Origin: Sphingobium psychrophilum
GTDB taxonomy: Bacteria > Pseudomonadota > Alphaproteobacteria > Sphingomonadales > Sphingomonadaceae
NCBI RefSeq assembly: GCF_012927105.1
Contig: NZ_JABBFV010000020.1
Location: forward strand, 1 to 64,000
DNA length: 64,000 nucleotides
Reading direction: 5' to 3'
The notes below the pieces were generated by a model that ran no database searches, was not told where the DNA came from, and worked only from the letters and a program-made list of their open reading frames with translations. A program made the translations under genes and the position numbers. This document shows, in pieces, positions 52,731 to 60,833 of the stretch. Every line of letters starts with the position of its first letter. The first letter of the stretch is position 1.

Positions 52731-53385
52731 CCATTATGTTCAAGCTTCCTTTGCGTTCACCTGCACGGCCCGTGAAAGCGCGCTGATCGAGGAGGCGTGG
52801 CAGCACGCGTCCGATCTATTGGGTGATTTTGCCCCGGGGGAACCGAGCGCTGAATTCCTCGCCGCCTTCATGCCGACCGATCTCGCTAATCCGTTCAACG
52901 GCTTGCTTGAAATCTTCGATGATCCGGACTTCCCGCATTTCGGGGCTGAGATCGAGATTGCGGGAGCAGCCGAGTGCATTGTCGCCATTTATGGCACGAC
53001 CGACTTCCAGCCTGGTCCGATTGCAGAACTCATCCGACGCTGTTGCCAGGAGAGCTTGCAAACCGCGCCTGTCGGGTTCGACTGGAGCTATGGCTGTTCG
53101 CGCCCACGTCGCGACGCCTTTGGCGGAGGATGGTGCGCGATATTTGCCGATCATGTCGAATTTGCCAGCACCCAGGAGGAACTGGCGCGTCGGTTGGGCC
53201 GATCTGCAGTGACGCCACCGGTGGAACCGCCTGATCCATGGATCGACTATCCACAATATCCCTCGGCCGATTGGCAGACCGAAGTCGCCAACGGCGACAC
53301 GCGTCTTGGCTATCTCGACTGGGCTCTTGCCCGAACTGAGGCCGACCACAGCGTGCCTCCTTCAAAGGAAGTGCCGTCGGCCTGA
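52723..53385 (+). CDS. Hypothetical backbone protein, 220 aa
   Basis: The protein starts 'MADHYVQASFAFTCTARES' and has 'GAEIEIAGAAECIVAIYGTTDFQPGPIAELIRRCC' and a Trp-rich C-terminus ending in 'VPSA'. No known domain was recognised. It overlaps the previous gene by 8 nt, and is 44 nt from the next one, with the same codon use. Likely part of one operon at 52245-55438. Confidence 0.75.
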   Translation: MADHYVQASFAFTCTARESALIEEAWQHASDLLGDFAPGEPSAEFLAAFMPTDLANPFNGLLEIFDDPDFPHFGAEIEIAGAAECIVAIYGTTDFQPGPIAELIRRCCQESLQTAPVGFDWSYGCSRPRRDAFGGGWCAIFADHVEFASTQEELARRLGRSAVTPPVEPPDPWIDYPQYPSADWQTEVANGDTRLGYLDWALARTEADHSVPPSKEVPSA

Positions 53386-53429
53386 CGCACCCGCCCCTCC
53401 AAATCTGATCGAGCCATAAGGATGACATC

Positions 53430-54128
53430 ATGACCGACGCTAACGCGCCGGGCGCGTCCGCGCGCCTGTATAGCCAGACCGACCATGACGAACGCGGCAA
53501 TTTCCATTATGAAGGCGACCTATACAGCGCTGGCGAAGCGTTGCCATCGCTCGCCTCCCGGATTGAACGCCATCTCGCCCAGCATTTTACCGGCACCAGC
53601 TTTGCGATCCGCACCGAGACATTTGCGGGCGGACGCAAGGTCATCGCGGAAATCCTCGATACACCTGACGACCTCACCCGCCGTGAAGCGCAGGACGCTT
53701 TTATTGGCGAGGTGCGCGATCAGATGGAACGGTTCGGCTTTACGCGGACCAATCCCGTGCAGGATTTCTGGTCATGCAGTTTCTACAGCGAAGCGCGCAT
53801 CGGCCAGGCCTATTGGGCGGCATTGGCAAAACGTCAGGGTATCCGCAATCCCGTCGATACGGTCCTATCATTAGCGGCGTTCAAGAAGCGCGTAAAAGCA
53901 GGTGATCGGCTGAAGCTTCTGGACGCACCGTCTGGTCATCGACTGCTTGGTACGACCCGCGACATCACCAAAGTGCGCTCGGGCGACCTGATCCTCGAAG
54001 GTCGTTCCTACCTGTCCTTTCCCAGGGCCTCTGCCTTCGCCTGCGACGGCCGTCTGATCCGGATCGCCATCGGCTCGCAATATGGTCCTGACGATCATCT
54101 TCTCTACGAATGGCTAAGGGCTTCCTGA
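53430..54128 (+). CDS. Hypothetical backbone protein, 232 aa
   Basis: The N-terminal part is rich in Tyr/His ('RLYSQTDHDERGNFHYEGDLY'), and the C-terminal part carries 'KAGDRLKLLDAPSGHRLLGTTRDITKVRSGDLIL' and 'SYLSFPRASAFACDGRLIRIAIGS', a small beta-rich domain. No family is recognised. AAGGA lies upstream of the ATG. It is in line with the genes on either side. Confidence 0.7.
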   Translation: MTDANAPGASARLYSQTDHDERGNFHYEGDLYSAGEALPSLASRIERHLAQHFTGTSFAIRTETFAGGRKVIAEILDTPDDLTRREAQDAFIGEVRDQMERFGFTRTNPVQDFWSCSFYSEARIGQAYWAALAKRQGIRNPVDTVLSLAAFKKRVKAGDRLKLLDAPSGHRLLGTTRDITKVRSGDLILEGRSYLSFPRASAFACDGRLIRIAIGSQYGPDDHLLYEWLRAS

Positions 54129-54245
54129 GCGCCATTTCCTCTCCGCCGAAACGCCGGTCGGACGCAAACAGGGCTTGAGAAGAAAGCCCGTCGCTGTTCG
54201 GCCTTTCGGCGCCGTTCCATCTCATCGTCAATTGCGGAGGCATTC

Positions 54246-55064
54246 ATGCACAAGCCGCATGTCAAAGCCATGGCGGCGCTCTTGCGCCGTAGCCAGCCGC
54301 GCTATGACCTCTATACCGTCTTTGGTGACTGTATGGAGGCGATCGCGATCGCCATGGCGAACAGTATCGACCTGCGCGCTCGCGCACCGCGCGAGGCTCG
54401 TTATCTGGATATTGTCGGGCGCTACCCGCGCGAAATCCTCGAATTGTTCCCGCAACTTCTCGCCGAACTGGTCCGGGCTCTCGAGGCCGGGCCTGGCGAC
54501 GTGCTCGGCAGCCTGTTCCACGAGCTTGACCTTCACAGCAAGGCGCGCGGGCAATATTTCACACCCTATGCGCTCAGCCGCTGCATGGCGCAGGCCACTC
54601 TGGGGAGTCGCGAAAATGTGGAAGCGATGATCGCGCAGCACGGCTTCGTGACCGCCATGGAGCCCGCATGCGGCGCTGGATCTATGGTGATCGCGCTTGC
54701 CGAGGCCATGCGCGATATCGGGCATAACTATCAGCGGCACCTTCATGTGACGGCGATCGATATCGATCCGCGTGCGATCCACATGGCCTATGTTCAACTC
54801 TCATTGCTTCATATTCCAGCACATCTCATGGTCGGAAACTCCCTATCAGGCGAGATGCAGGACAATTGGTTCACCCCGGCGCATATATTGGGGGGATGGA
54901 CCGCTCGGCTCTCCCTTCGCCAACGTCATGAACCCGTGGCTGAGACCGCCCAACGCGCGACCACCGTCACCGCCGCGACATCACCATCGCAAGGCGCCGT
55001 TCCGCCATCGCACGAACCAGGGGCATCGCAGCGATCGATGCCGCGACAGTTGAGCCTCTTCTGA
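54246..55064 (+). CDS. N-6 DNA methylase-like protein without the NPPY motif
   Basis: The 272-residue protein has the N6 methylase start: 'GQYFTPYALSRCMAQ' and the SAM motif 'AMEPACGAGSMVIALAEAM' and 'VTAIDIDPRAIHMAYVQL'. The catalytic [DN]PP[YF] motif is not found; instead 'GNSLSGEMQDNWFTPAHIL' lies where it should be. The C-terminus is low-complexity Thr/Ser/Pro-rich. Either it lost activity or it is a SAM-binding scaffold. It is a known kind of plasmid gene in alphaproteobacteria. Confidence 0.82.
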   Translation: MHKPHVKAMAALLRRSQPRYDLYTVFGDCMEAIAIAMANSIDLRARAPREARYLDIVGRYPREILELFPQLLAELVRALEAGPGDVLGSLFHELDLHSKARGQYFTPYALSRCMAQATLGSRENVEAMIAQHGFVTAMEPACGAGSMVIALAEAMRDIGHNYQRHLHVTAIDIDPRAIHMAYVQLSLLHIPAHLMVGNSLSGEMQDNWFTPAHILGGWTARLSLRQRHEPVAETAQRATTVTAATSPSQGAVPPSHEPGASQRSMPRQLSLF

Positions 55065-55096
55065 CATTCTCGCGCCTCACATCATAGGAGATTGGC

Positions 55097-55438
55097 ATGT
55101 CCCGACATGTCCATATCGACGCTCTGGGCCGGATTCCGTCTGGCACGGCAATCATAACATTGGCCATTTGCGGACCGCGCGGCGGCATGCGCGCCGTCGA
55201 GGATATTTCGATCGATGAAGCCGAGAAAATGGTGACGCAGCTTCAGGCTGCGGTCGCTCACGTTCGAGCCGGGGCCGCCATCGCTCCAGTCGATCGCTAC
55301 ATGCAGGACGTCATCGACCGGCTCGCCGATCCGGGACTCGCGCTCGATCCTTCTTTTCGTTCATGGTGCGCCGGCAATCATGGCCTGCTCAGTCCACGGC
55401 AGGCGGCTGAACGCTGGTGCTGCTGGCATGTTGCCTGA
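55097..55438 (+). CDS. Hypothetical backbone protein, 113 aa
   Basis: A helical protein, 'EAEKMVTQLQAAVAHVRAG', with 'CCWHVA' at the end. AGGAGA lies upstream of the ATG at 55097. No known domain. It follows the methylase-like gene by 32 nt. Confidence 0.65.
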   Translation: MSRHVHIDALGRIPSGTAIITLAICGPRGGMRAVEDISIDEAEKMVTQLQAAVAHVRAGAAIAPVDRYMQDVIDRLADPGLALDPSFRSWCAGNHGLLSPRQAAERWCCWHVA

Positions 55439-55489
55439 CCGATCCTGGCGGTCGAGATCATGGTCGGTTTCCCGTGCCTATGTGACGGG

Positions 55490-56017
55490 TCAATACAGGA
55501 TGACGCCCGTCCCAGGAATGATCTGATCGAAAAAATCGAAATCGCGCCGGTTGCCGGTCAGCAGGTCACAGCCGGTCGCCGCAGCCTGCAGAAACAGCAG
55601 CGCATCGTTGAGCAGGGCGATCGAATGGGGTTGGCCGCAAAGCCGTGTGACCATGCCTGCCAGCATACCGGCCTCTCCGAACATGCGGGAGGAGGGCGCG
55701 CTGAGGCGATGCTCCGGGATATCGTCGATGGTCCGTCCCAGCGTCTTGAGGACCGACGCCGTGCGCTTGTCGGCAGGATCGAGCGCGCCCATCAAATGGG
55801 TCATTTCGGCAAGCGCCACGCAGGAATGATTGACGATCCGGTTTTCCAGCAAACAGTCTACTTCAACCGGTGTCTTACCCTGAAGCACGTCAATATAGAC
55901 GCACGTGTCGAGCAGAAGTTCGCGGCCTATGACAGCGGCCTTGTGAACCAGCGGCAATTCCTTTTCGGGCCGTCGCGACAGCCTGGCGCCAGATCGCTGC
56001 GGCCTGATCCTGCGCAA
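55490..56017 (-). CDS. PIN-domain (VapC-like) toxin inside the mobile backbone
   Basis: The 175-residue protein has a PIN domain: 'LLLDTCVYIDVLQG' (first Asp), 'SCVALAEMTHLMGAL' (Glu), 'LNDALLFLQAAATG' (Asp) and 'LLTGNRRDFDFFDQI' (last Asp). It lies directly downstream of the 90-aa antitoxin gene on the same strand. No ATG starts it; a TTG at 56017 with AAGG just upstream is the best candidate. It is a second, intact toxin-antitoxin pair on the element, likely for maintenance. Confidence 0.75.
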   Translation of the reverse strand: MRRIRPQRSGARLSRRPEKELPLVHKAAVIGRELLLDTCVYIDVLQGKTPVEVDCLLENRIVNHSCVALAEMTHLMGALDPADKRTASVLKTLGRTIDDIPEHRLSAPSSRMFGEAGMLAGMVTRLCGQPHSIALLNDALLFLQAAATGCDLLTGNRRDFDFFDQIIPGTGVILY

Positions 56018-56030
56018 GGAGGCCTTACGA

Positions 56031-56303
56031 TCAAATCCCAAGCGCAATATCCGCAGGGATCGTGCCCTTTCGGCGCACAAGCCTGGCTCCAAAATCATCT
56101 TCGAGCGCCACTTTTGCGAGCGCATATTCGACGAGATCTGTGGTCGAGGCGATGCCGCTGCGCATCTTGGCGCGATCGATGAGTTCGCGTGGCACGCGGG
56201 CGCCGACCGCGCTGTTCGTGCCCGACAGCAAACCCGCCGCCTTGGCAGCGGCCACGACCGCTCCATGTCGCTGGGACAGATGATCCTCGTGCTTCGTCGC
56301 CAT
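56031..56303 (-). CDS. Putative antitoxin paired with the PIN toxin
   Basis: The 90-residue protein begins 'MATKHEDHLSQRHGAVVAAAK' and carries 'VPRELIDRAKMRSGIASTTDLVEYALAKVALED', a ribbon-helix-helix or helix-turn-helix-like DNA-binding part, ending 'IPADIALGI'. The ATG at 56303 has a strong AGGAGG site 5 nt upstream. It precedes the PIN toxin by 13 nt. Classified by position and size. Confidence 0.7.
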   Translation of the reverse strand: MATKHEDHLSQRHGAVVAAAKAAGLLSGTNSAVGARVPRELIDRAKMRSGIASTTDLVEYALAKVALEDDFGARLVRRKGTIPADIALGI

Positions 56304-56410
56304 CACGGCCTCCTTTCGTTGAACATATACGCCAATTTGTAAAACATACAAGTCGCCGTCGTACCTGCCGCCGCCGGTCGGGGTCTCGTGAAACCGATAT
56401 CGCGGCACGC

Positions 56411-56465
56411 GAAGGGAAGGGGAGGTGAGGGGCGGGGATGTGACAGGGGCGGTGAAGCGCCTGTC
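56411..56465 (+). promoter_or_regulatory. Purine-rich leader element 4 with hairpin (DUF932 gene)
   Basis: A 30-nt run of purines from 56411 (core GGAAGGGGAGGTGAGGGG) is followed by a hairpin, GACAGG (56442-56447) with CCTGTC (56460-56465). It ends 27 nt before the DUF932 start, and a proper GGAG ribosome site lies closer to the ATG. Confidence 0.55.
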
Positions 56466-56492
56466 GCTCTGCATCTCAAGGAGACGATTTCC

Positions 56493-57689
56493 ATGGCGAC
56501 CCTTGCCCCCATGAACGAAAGCCCCCGCGTCACGGCGCCCTATCGGATCGATGTCTCGCGCGGACGCATGAGCAGCCGCGTATCGTCCGAGTGGTTCTCC
56601 CGTCCCGACGATGAGAAATATCTCTCGCTGACCAGTCTCTATGATGCCGTGCGCGGCCGCGCGGACCGTGCGACCACGCGAATCGTTGAAAGCCGGTCGA
56701 TCCGGGTCGAGGCGAAAAGCGACAATCCAGAGCGACTGATGCTGGTGGCGCCTGGCGATGATCGACCGCTTGCCCCCACCAACTGGTCTTTCGGCCAGGT
56801 AGCAAGTCTCGTCGGTGCCCCGGCCTCTTATCTGCGCCAGCTTCCTGCCGCGCTTGCCGGCATCAACCTGCAGCATGGGTTGATCAACCACCGTGGCGAG
56901 CAGGTCAAACTGCTCCAGACCGAGAATGGTCGCACCGAATTGCGGGCGGCGACCGGGTCGGAATATGGCAGGATCTTCGACTGGGAACTGGTCCAGGCGG
57001 TGATGGCCTTTGCCGGCGATGGCGTCGGCGACACGCGCTGGAAGGTGCCTGGAACCATCGACTGGGGCAGCATGACCTACAACCCGCATGTCGATATCAC
57101 CAGGGAGACGACCACGCTCTACGCATCGGACCGGGACATTTTCCTGTTCCTCGTGGACGACACGCACCCTATCGAGGCTGGCAAGCTCCCAAATGGCGAT
57201 CCCGACCTTTATTTTCCAGGGTTCTACGCCTGGAACAGTGAGGTCGGCTCTAAAACACTCGGGATCGCGACTTTCTATCTGCGCGGCGTGTGTGCCAACC
57301 GCTGTCTGTGGGGTGTCGAGGATTTCGAGGAGGTCAATATCCGCCACTCGAAATTCGCCGGCGCCCGTTTTGCCCATCAGGCCGCGCCCGCGCTCGAGCA
57401 TTTCGCAAACTCCTCGCCGTCGCATTTCATCTCCGGCATCAAGGCCGCTCGCGAGCGGATCGTCGCGCGCAAGGAGGAAGAGCGCGAACCCTTCCTGCGC
57501 AAACGCGGCTTTTCCAAGGCCGAGACCGCAAAGATCATCCAGACCGTGCTGGCCGAGGAAGGCCGTCCACCGGAATCCATCTATGATTTCGTCCAGGGTA
57601 TAACGGCGCTGGCCCGATCGAAGCCGCATCAGGACAGCCGCCTCGACCTGGAAAACAAGGCCAGAAAGCTGCTCGAACAGGCGCTTTGA
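56493..57689 (+). CDS. DUF932 family protein
   Basis: The 398-residue protein fits DUF932, found on phages, plasmids and ICEs: 'SFGQVASLVGAPASYLRQLPAALAGINLQHGL', 'RIFDWELVQAVMAFAGDGVGDTRWKVPG', 'TLYASDRDIFLFLVDD' and 'FAHQAAPALEHFAN'. AAGGAG lies about 9 nt before the ATG. Its role is not settled; family members may bind DNA or act on phage/plasmid biology. Leader element 4 is upstream. Confidence 0.87.
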   Translation: MATLAPMNESPRVTAPYRIDVSRGRMSSRVSSEWFSRPDDEKYLSLTSLYDAVRGRADRATTRIVESRSIRVEAKSDNPERLMLVAPGDDRPLAPTNWSFGQVASLVGAPASYLRQLPAALAGINLQHGLINHRGEQVKLLQTENGRTELRAATGSEYGRIFDWELVQAVMAFAGDGVGDTRWKVPGTIDWGSMTYNPHVDITRETTTLYASDRDIFLFLVDDTHPIEAGKLPNGDPDLYFPGFYAWNSEVGSKTLGIATFYLRGVCANRCLWGVEDFEEVNIRHSKFAGARFAHQAAPALEHFANSSPSHFISGIKAARERIVARKEEEREPFLRKRGFSKAETAKIIQTVLAEEGRPPESIYDFVQGITALARSKPHQDSRLDLENKARKLLEQAL

Positions 57690-57782
57690 GGCCCGGCGCC
57701 GCCGCTCTCATGCCTTCTCCACCTTCTTCCTCGCCATCCCGGTCAAGCGCCGGGGTGGCCATTGTCATGAAAGGATGCCGCC

Positions 57783-57995
57783 ATGCGCGCCCATTCGTCC
57801 CCGCCCCTGCCGCAATTTATCGTCGACATCGCCTTCTTCAGCGGCGGCGAATACTATGCCACCGAGACCTACACTGTTCCTGCATCCACCTGGTTTGCTG
57901 CGGAGCAACAGGCGCTGCAGATGTCGGTAAACAGTGTCTATGACGATGCGCGCATTCCCGACCTCAGCCGAACCGCTACCGTCCGCACGGCCTGA
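57783..57995 (+). CDS. Small hypothetical protein, 70 aa
   Basis: A frame starting 'MRAHSSPPLPQFIVDIAFFSGGEYYATETYTVP' with many aromatic residues and no known domain. It follows the DUF932 gene on the same strand with similar codon use. A GGATG-type site lies near the ATG. Likely a small backbone gene. Confidence 0.55.
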   Translation: MRAHSSPPLPQFIVDIAFFSGGEYYATETYTVPASTWFAAEQQALQMSVNSVYDDARIPDLSRTATVRTA

Positions 57996-58115
57996 TCATG
58001 CTCTGCAATCAATCTCGATGACATCTCTTCCAAGCCGAAATCCTGTGATGGGTGTGCCGATCCAGCCGCTGTCCGAACCGTGGGCGCCGTGCCACCTCCC
58101 CCTGGAGCCATCTCC

Positions 58116-59072
58116 ATGACCCGCTACACATTATCCCATCTCGAAACCGCTGCTTGTCTTTGGGAAGCCGTCCTCGAACTGCGCGATCGGCCAGAGACCA
58201 CTCCCGATGCAAGCAGTCTGGCGCTCGCCTTGCGCACATGCGTCGATACGCTCGGCACGGCGGCGCTGCGTCTAATCGTGGTAGGCTGGGTCGATGCGGT
58301 GGAGTCCGCATGGCGTACAGTAGAAGGCGAATATCCGTTGTCGTTCGACTGGGATTTCGTGCCCCGTTGGATTGCCGACACGATCGACTGGTCAGATCCG
58401 CGCCTTCCGGTCATTCGCGCAACTGCGCCCGTTCGGTACGTCAGATCGACGTCGTTTCCACCTATAGGATATGACGCAACCCTCCAACCCGCAATCGGGA
58501 CCAGCCATGAGGACTATCTGGCGATAGAGGTCCACACTGCCGTGATTGAACATCGGCATGGAATGAATATCCACGTCGCGGTCGACGCGACGGCGCTCGA
58601 CGTGGAAATCGCTGCTTATTGCCGTGAATATTGGAGCGAGATTGACGACGCGCGCGACCCGAATAACCTGTCCGACACCGAAGCGATATCAAGCTATTTC
58701 GAATGTCATCCGTCGGAAAGCTGCACGAAGGATCGCATGCGTATTGCGCCCGTCGCACATCAGCGCGCGCTCGTCGCCGGATCGATCGAGCAGGGTCGCT
58801 ATTGCGTGCTGTCGACCGCCCATCTCACGGTCCATACCGCCTCATGCCTCGATCACTGGGCGTCCTGGCCGCCCAGTGATCGACCGATCGACATCGCGGC
58901 TTCGGTCTATGGCTGGTTCGTGCCGACGCGCGCCATTGATGATGACCGCCGTGCGCAATTGCCGCAGGACCTCCTGCGCCTCATCGCCTTCGGCCGCGCG
59001 CGCGGCTTCCAGTTCCTGCTCTTCGACTGTGACGGCGGTGACGTCGACGGACTGCCGCTCCACCATTGGTAG
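58116..59072 (+). CDS. Hypothetical protein with a C-terminal DUF5983-like part
   Basis: The 318-residue protein seems to join two parts. Residues 1-115 are helical ('ALRTCVDTLGTAALRLIVVGWVD'), and residues 140-318 end 'LPQDLLRLIAFGRARGFQFLLFDCDGGDVDGLPLHHW', a pattern that recalls DUF5983 and appears again at the gene 62567. GGAG lies 8 nt before the ATG. Function unknown; the fusion reading is an inference. Confidence 0.65.
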   Translation: MTRYTLSHLETAACLWEAVLELRDRPETTPDASSLALALRTCVDTLGTAALRLIVVGWVDAVESAWRTVEGEYPLSFDWDFVPRWIADTIDWSDPRLPVIRATAPVRYVRSTSFPPIGYDATLQPAIGTSHEDYLAIEVHTAVIEHRHGMNIHVAVDATALDVEIAAYCREYWSEIDDARDPNNLSDTEAISSYFECHPSESCTKDRMRIAPVAHQRALVAGSIEQGRYCVLSTAHLTVHTASCLDHWASWPPSDRPIDIAASVYGWFVPTRAIDDDRRAQLPQDLLRLIAFGRARGFQFLLFDCDGGDVDGLPLHHW

Positions 59073-59109
59073 GGAGGTTTCCAATTTGGCCGCCCCGGCT
59101 TCTCCGCGA

Positions 59110-60507
59110 TTATCCGAATTTCCCCGCGACTTGATTCCAGAAGCCGATCTTGCGTCCATGCACCTTGCGAAGATCGGCCAGCCAGTCCTCATGCGGTACG
59201 ACATCGACATCGCCTGCGATACGGTCGGCCAAATCCGTCGCGGCTGCAAAGTCCCGCGCGGCATAGGGGTAATATTTCGAACTCGCCCGGTCGAGTACGC
59301 CAGTCACCAGTCGGCGATAGAGCAAGGTGGCCCCACCCGGATCGGCCTGAGACAATGCCTCGGCGGCAGGACGCAGAATGTCATAGGCCCGGGCTTCCAG
59401 ACCTTCGAGCCTTTCCCTGGTCAGCCTGCCCGCGCGCTTGAGATCGGGCCAGGCAATGAGGAATTCCAGTGCCGATGTCGCTCGATCATAGGTCATGGCC
59501 TGATCGAGGGCTTGCCTCTCCGCAGCGACATCCTCGAAATCGGGCAAAGCCCTGAGCCAGTTGCGCAGTACCTGCCCGTCGAGCCAGCGGTCGAAGATCG
59601 CCTTGCGCTGCGCCTGTACATCGTCCCTGCGGCCGAGCGCCTCAAAGGCCCGTAATTTGAGATCGGCAAGCTCGCGCTCGTTATGGCTGCGCTCAAGCGG
59701 TGCGTCGATCCAGTCAAGGGCTTCTGCCGCACGACCATGTGCGATCAATCGGGCGGCCACCTGCGCATTGAGTACGGGGTTGCGACGATCGGGATCGACA
59801 GTTGCAATATAGGCGTCCACATCGCCGTCGAGATCGGCGAGTTTGGGTAGCAGCCAGCCGACCTTATAGTCGAACTGTCGCCGGTCATTCCCTGTCTTGG
59901 CCGCCTGCCGCTCAAGCAGCATCGCGCGCAAGGCTGCGCGGCCTTTCTGCCCCAAGGCTGGAGAAGCCGCTTCCGGCAGATCGTCGAAGACGCCATAACC
60001 GTCGCCCTCGACAAGCATCAGAATGTTACCTGCCAGCAGTTCGACATCGGACATGTCCGCCTGGCACCATAGTCGGCCAAGATCCTCACCGCCCTGCCGG
60101 AATATCTCGCCAAGCGACCCGCTGCTGTCGTCCGACCTTTCGAACACCGGCTCGGCAAGGCTCAGGAACAGCCGCATGCTATCGATCGTCTGGCTCAGAG
60201 AGTGTTCGGCCAGCGGCCCCATGATCGCTTCGCGTAACTGATCGAGTTCGCGCGCGAGTGCAGGGGCCTTGTCCCATTCGACGAACCCGCGCGAACGCCG
60301 GATGGTATTCAGTCGCTTGTCGATCTCGTGGGCCAGCGCGACGCCATCGTGCTTGGCCGCCAGTTCCATGCGGACGGCGCGGGCGAAGACGGCGTCACGC
60401 TCGGCCTGGGCGAGAACAAGCCGGGCAAGGCGACCGGCTCCCAGCGCCGCGATCGCTTCGGACGTCATCTTGCCCGAACCGCGACTGCCCTGCCTGGAGG
60501 CAGCCAT
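59110..60507 (-). CDS. DUF6880-like helical protein of 465 aa
   Basis: A long helical protein, with TPR-like repeats in its middle ('AQVAARLIAHGRAAEALDWIDAPLER', 'ELADLKLRAFEALGRRDDVQAQRKAIFDRW'), matching what I recall of DUF6880 in sphingomonads. Its ATG overlaps the stop of a small upstream gene (TGATG), so both are in one operon on the strand opposite to their neighbours. It would mediate protein contacts; no enzyme motif was seen. Confidence 0.7.
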   Translation of the reverse strand: MAASRQGSRGSGKMTSEAIAALGAGRLARLVLAQAERDAVFARAVRMELAAKHDGVALAHEIDKRLNTIRRSRGFVEWDKAPALARELDQLREAIMGPLAEHSLSQTIDSMRLFLSLAEPVFERSDDSSGSLGEIFRQGGEDLGRLWCQADMSDVELLAGNILMLVEGDGYGVFDDLPEAASPALGQKGRAALRAMLLERQAAKTGNDRRQFDYKVGWLLPKLADLDGDVDAYIATVDPDRRNPVLNAQVAARLIAHGRAAEALDWIDAPLERSHNERELADLKLRAFEALGRRDDVQAQRKAIFDRWLDGQVLRNWLRALPDFEDVAAERQALDQAMTYDRATSALEFLIAWPDLKRAGRLTRERLEGLEARAYDILRPAAEALSQADPGGATLLYRRLVTGVLDRASSKYYPYAARDFAAATDLADRIAGDVDVVPHEDWLADLRKVHGRKIGFWNQVAGKFG

Positions 60508-60755
60508 CAGCCGTCCTGCCCTGATACCGACCCTGCTGTTCCCTGGATCAGGGCAAGCAGCATGGCGTGCAGTGCCTCCTCGGCCCGTTCGCGCCGTGCC
60601 AGATCGGTGGCGGCGATGTCCCGGCGCATCCAGTCCGGCAGGCGCCGGAGCAAGGCGGTCAGTTGCGAATCTATATCCTGAGGCATTCCTCGTTCTTCGC
60701 AGCCGGGGACCGCTGCCGCAACAGCAGCTTGCACATGGGCCGCAACGGGCACCAT
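60507..60755 (-). CDS. Small helical protein in front of the DUF6880-like gene
   Basis: The last 59 residues look well formed ('MPQDIDSQLTALLRRLPDWMRRDIAATDLARRERAEEALHAML'). The stop overlaps the next start. The start is uncertain: ATG at 60755 (82 aa) or ATG at 60686 (59 aa). I recall similar small proteins in sphingomonads. Together the two genes could be a toxin-antitoxin-like or regulatory pair, but nothing proves it. Confidence 0.55.
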   Translation of the reverse strand: MVPVAAHVQAAVAAAVPGCEERGMPQDIDSQLTALLRRLPDWMRRDIAATDLARRERAEEALHAMLLALIQGTAGSVSGQDG

Positions 60756-60768
60756 GCCTTTTGACGAC

Positions 60769-60821
60769 AAATGGAGGGGAGGAAGAGGGGAGGGGATGAT
60801 GGGTTCCAGTCCGGAGAACCC
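60769..60821 (+). promoter_or_regulatory. Purine-rich leader element 5 with hairpin (GHKL gene)
   Basis: The core AGAGGGGAGGGGATGATGGG is preceded by a second GGAGGGGAGG run. A hairpin, GGGTTC (60801-60806) with GAACCC (60816-60821), follows. It ends 12 nt before the start codon, next to the AAGGAG ribosome site. Confidence 0.6.
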
Positions 60822-60833
60822 AAGGAGACCGCC

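Noticed and set aside
56304-57629. Extension of the antitoxin frame through the DUF932 region on the minus strand
   Set aside because: The antitoxin starts at 56303 with a strong ribosome site, and the plus strand carries DUF932.
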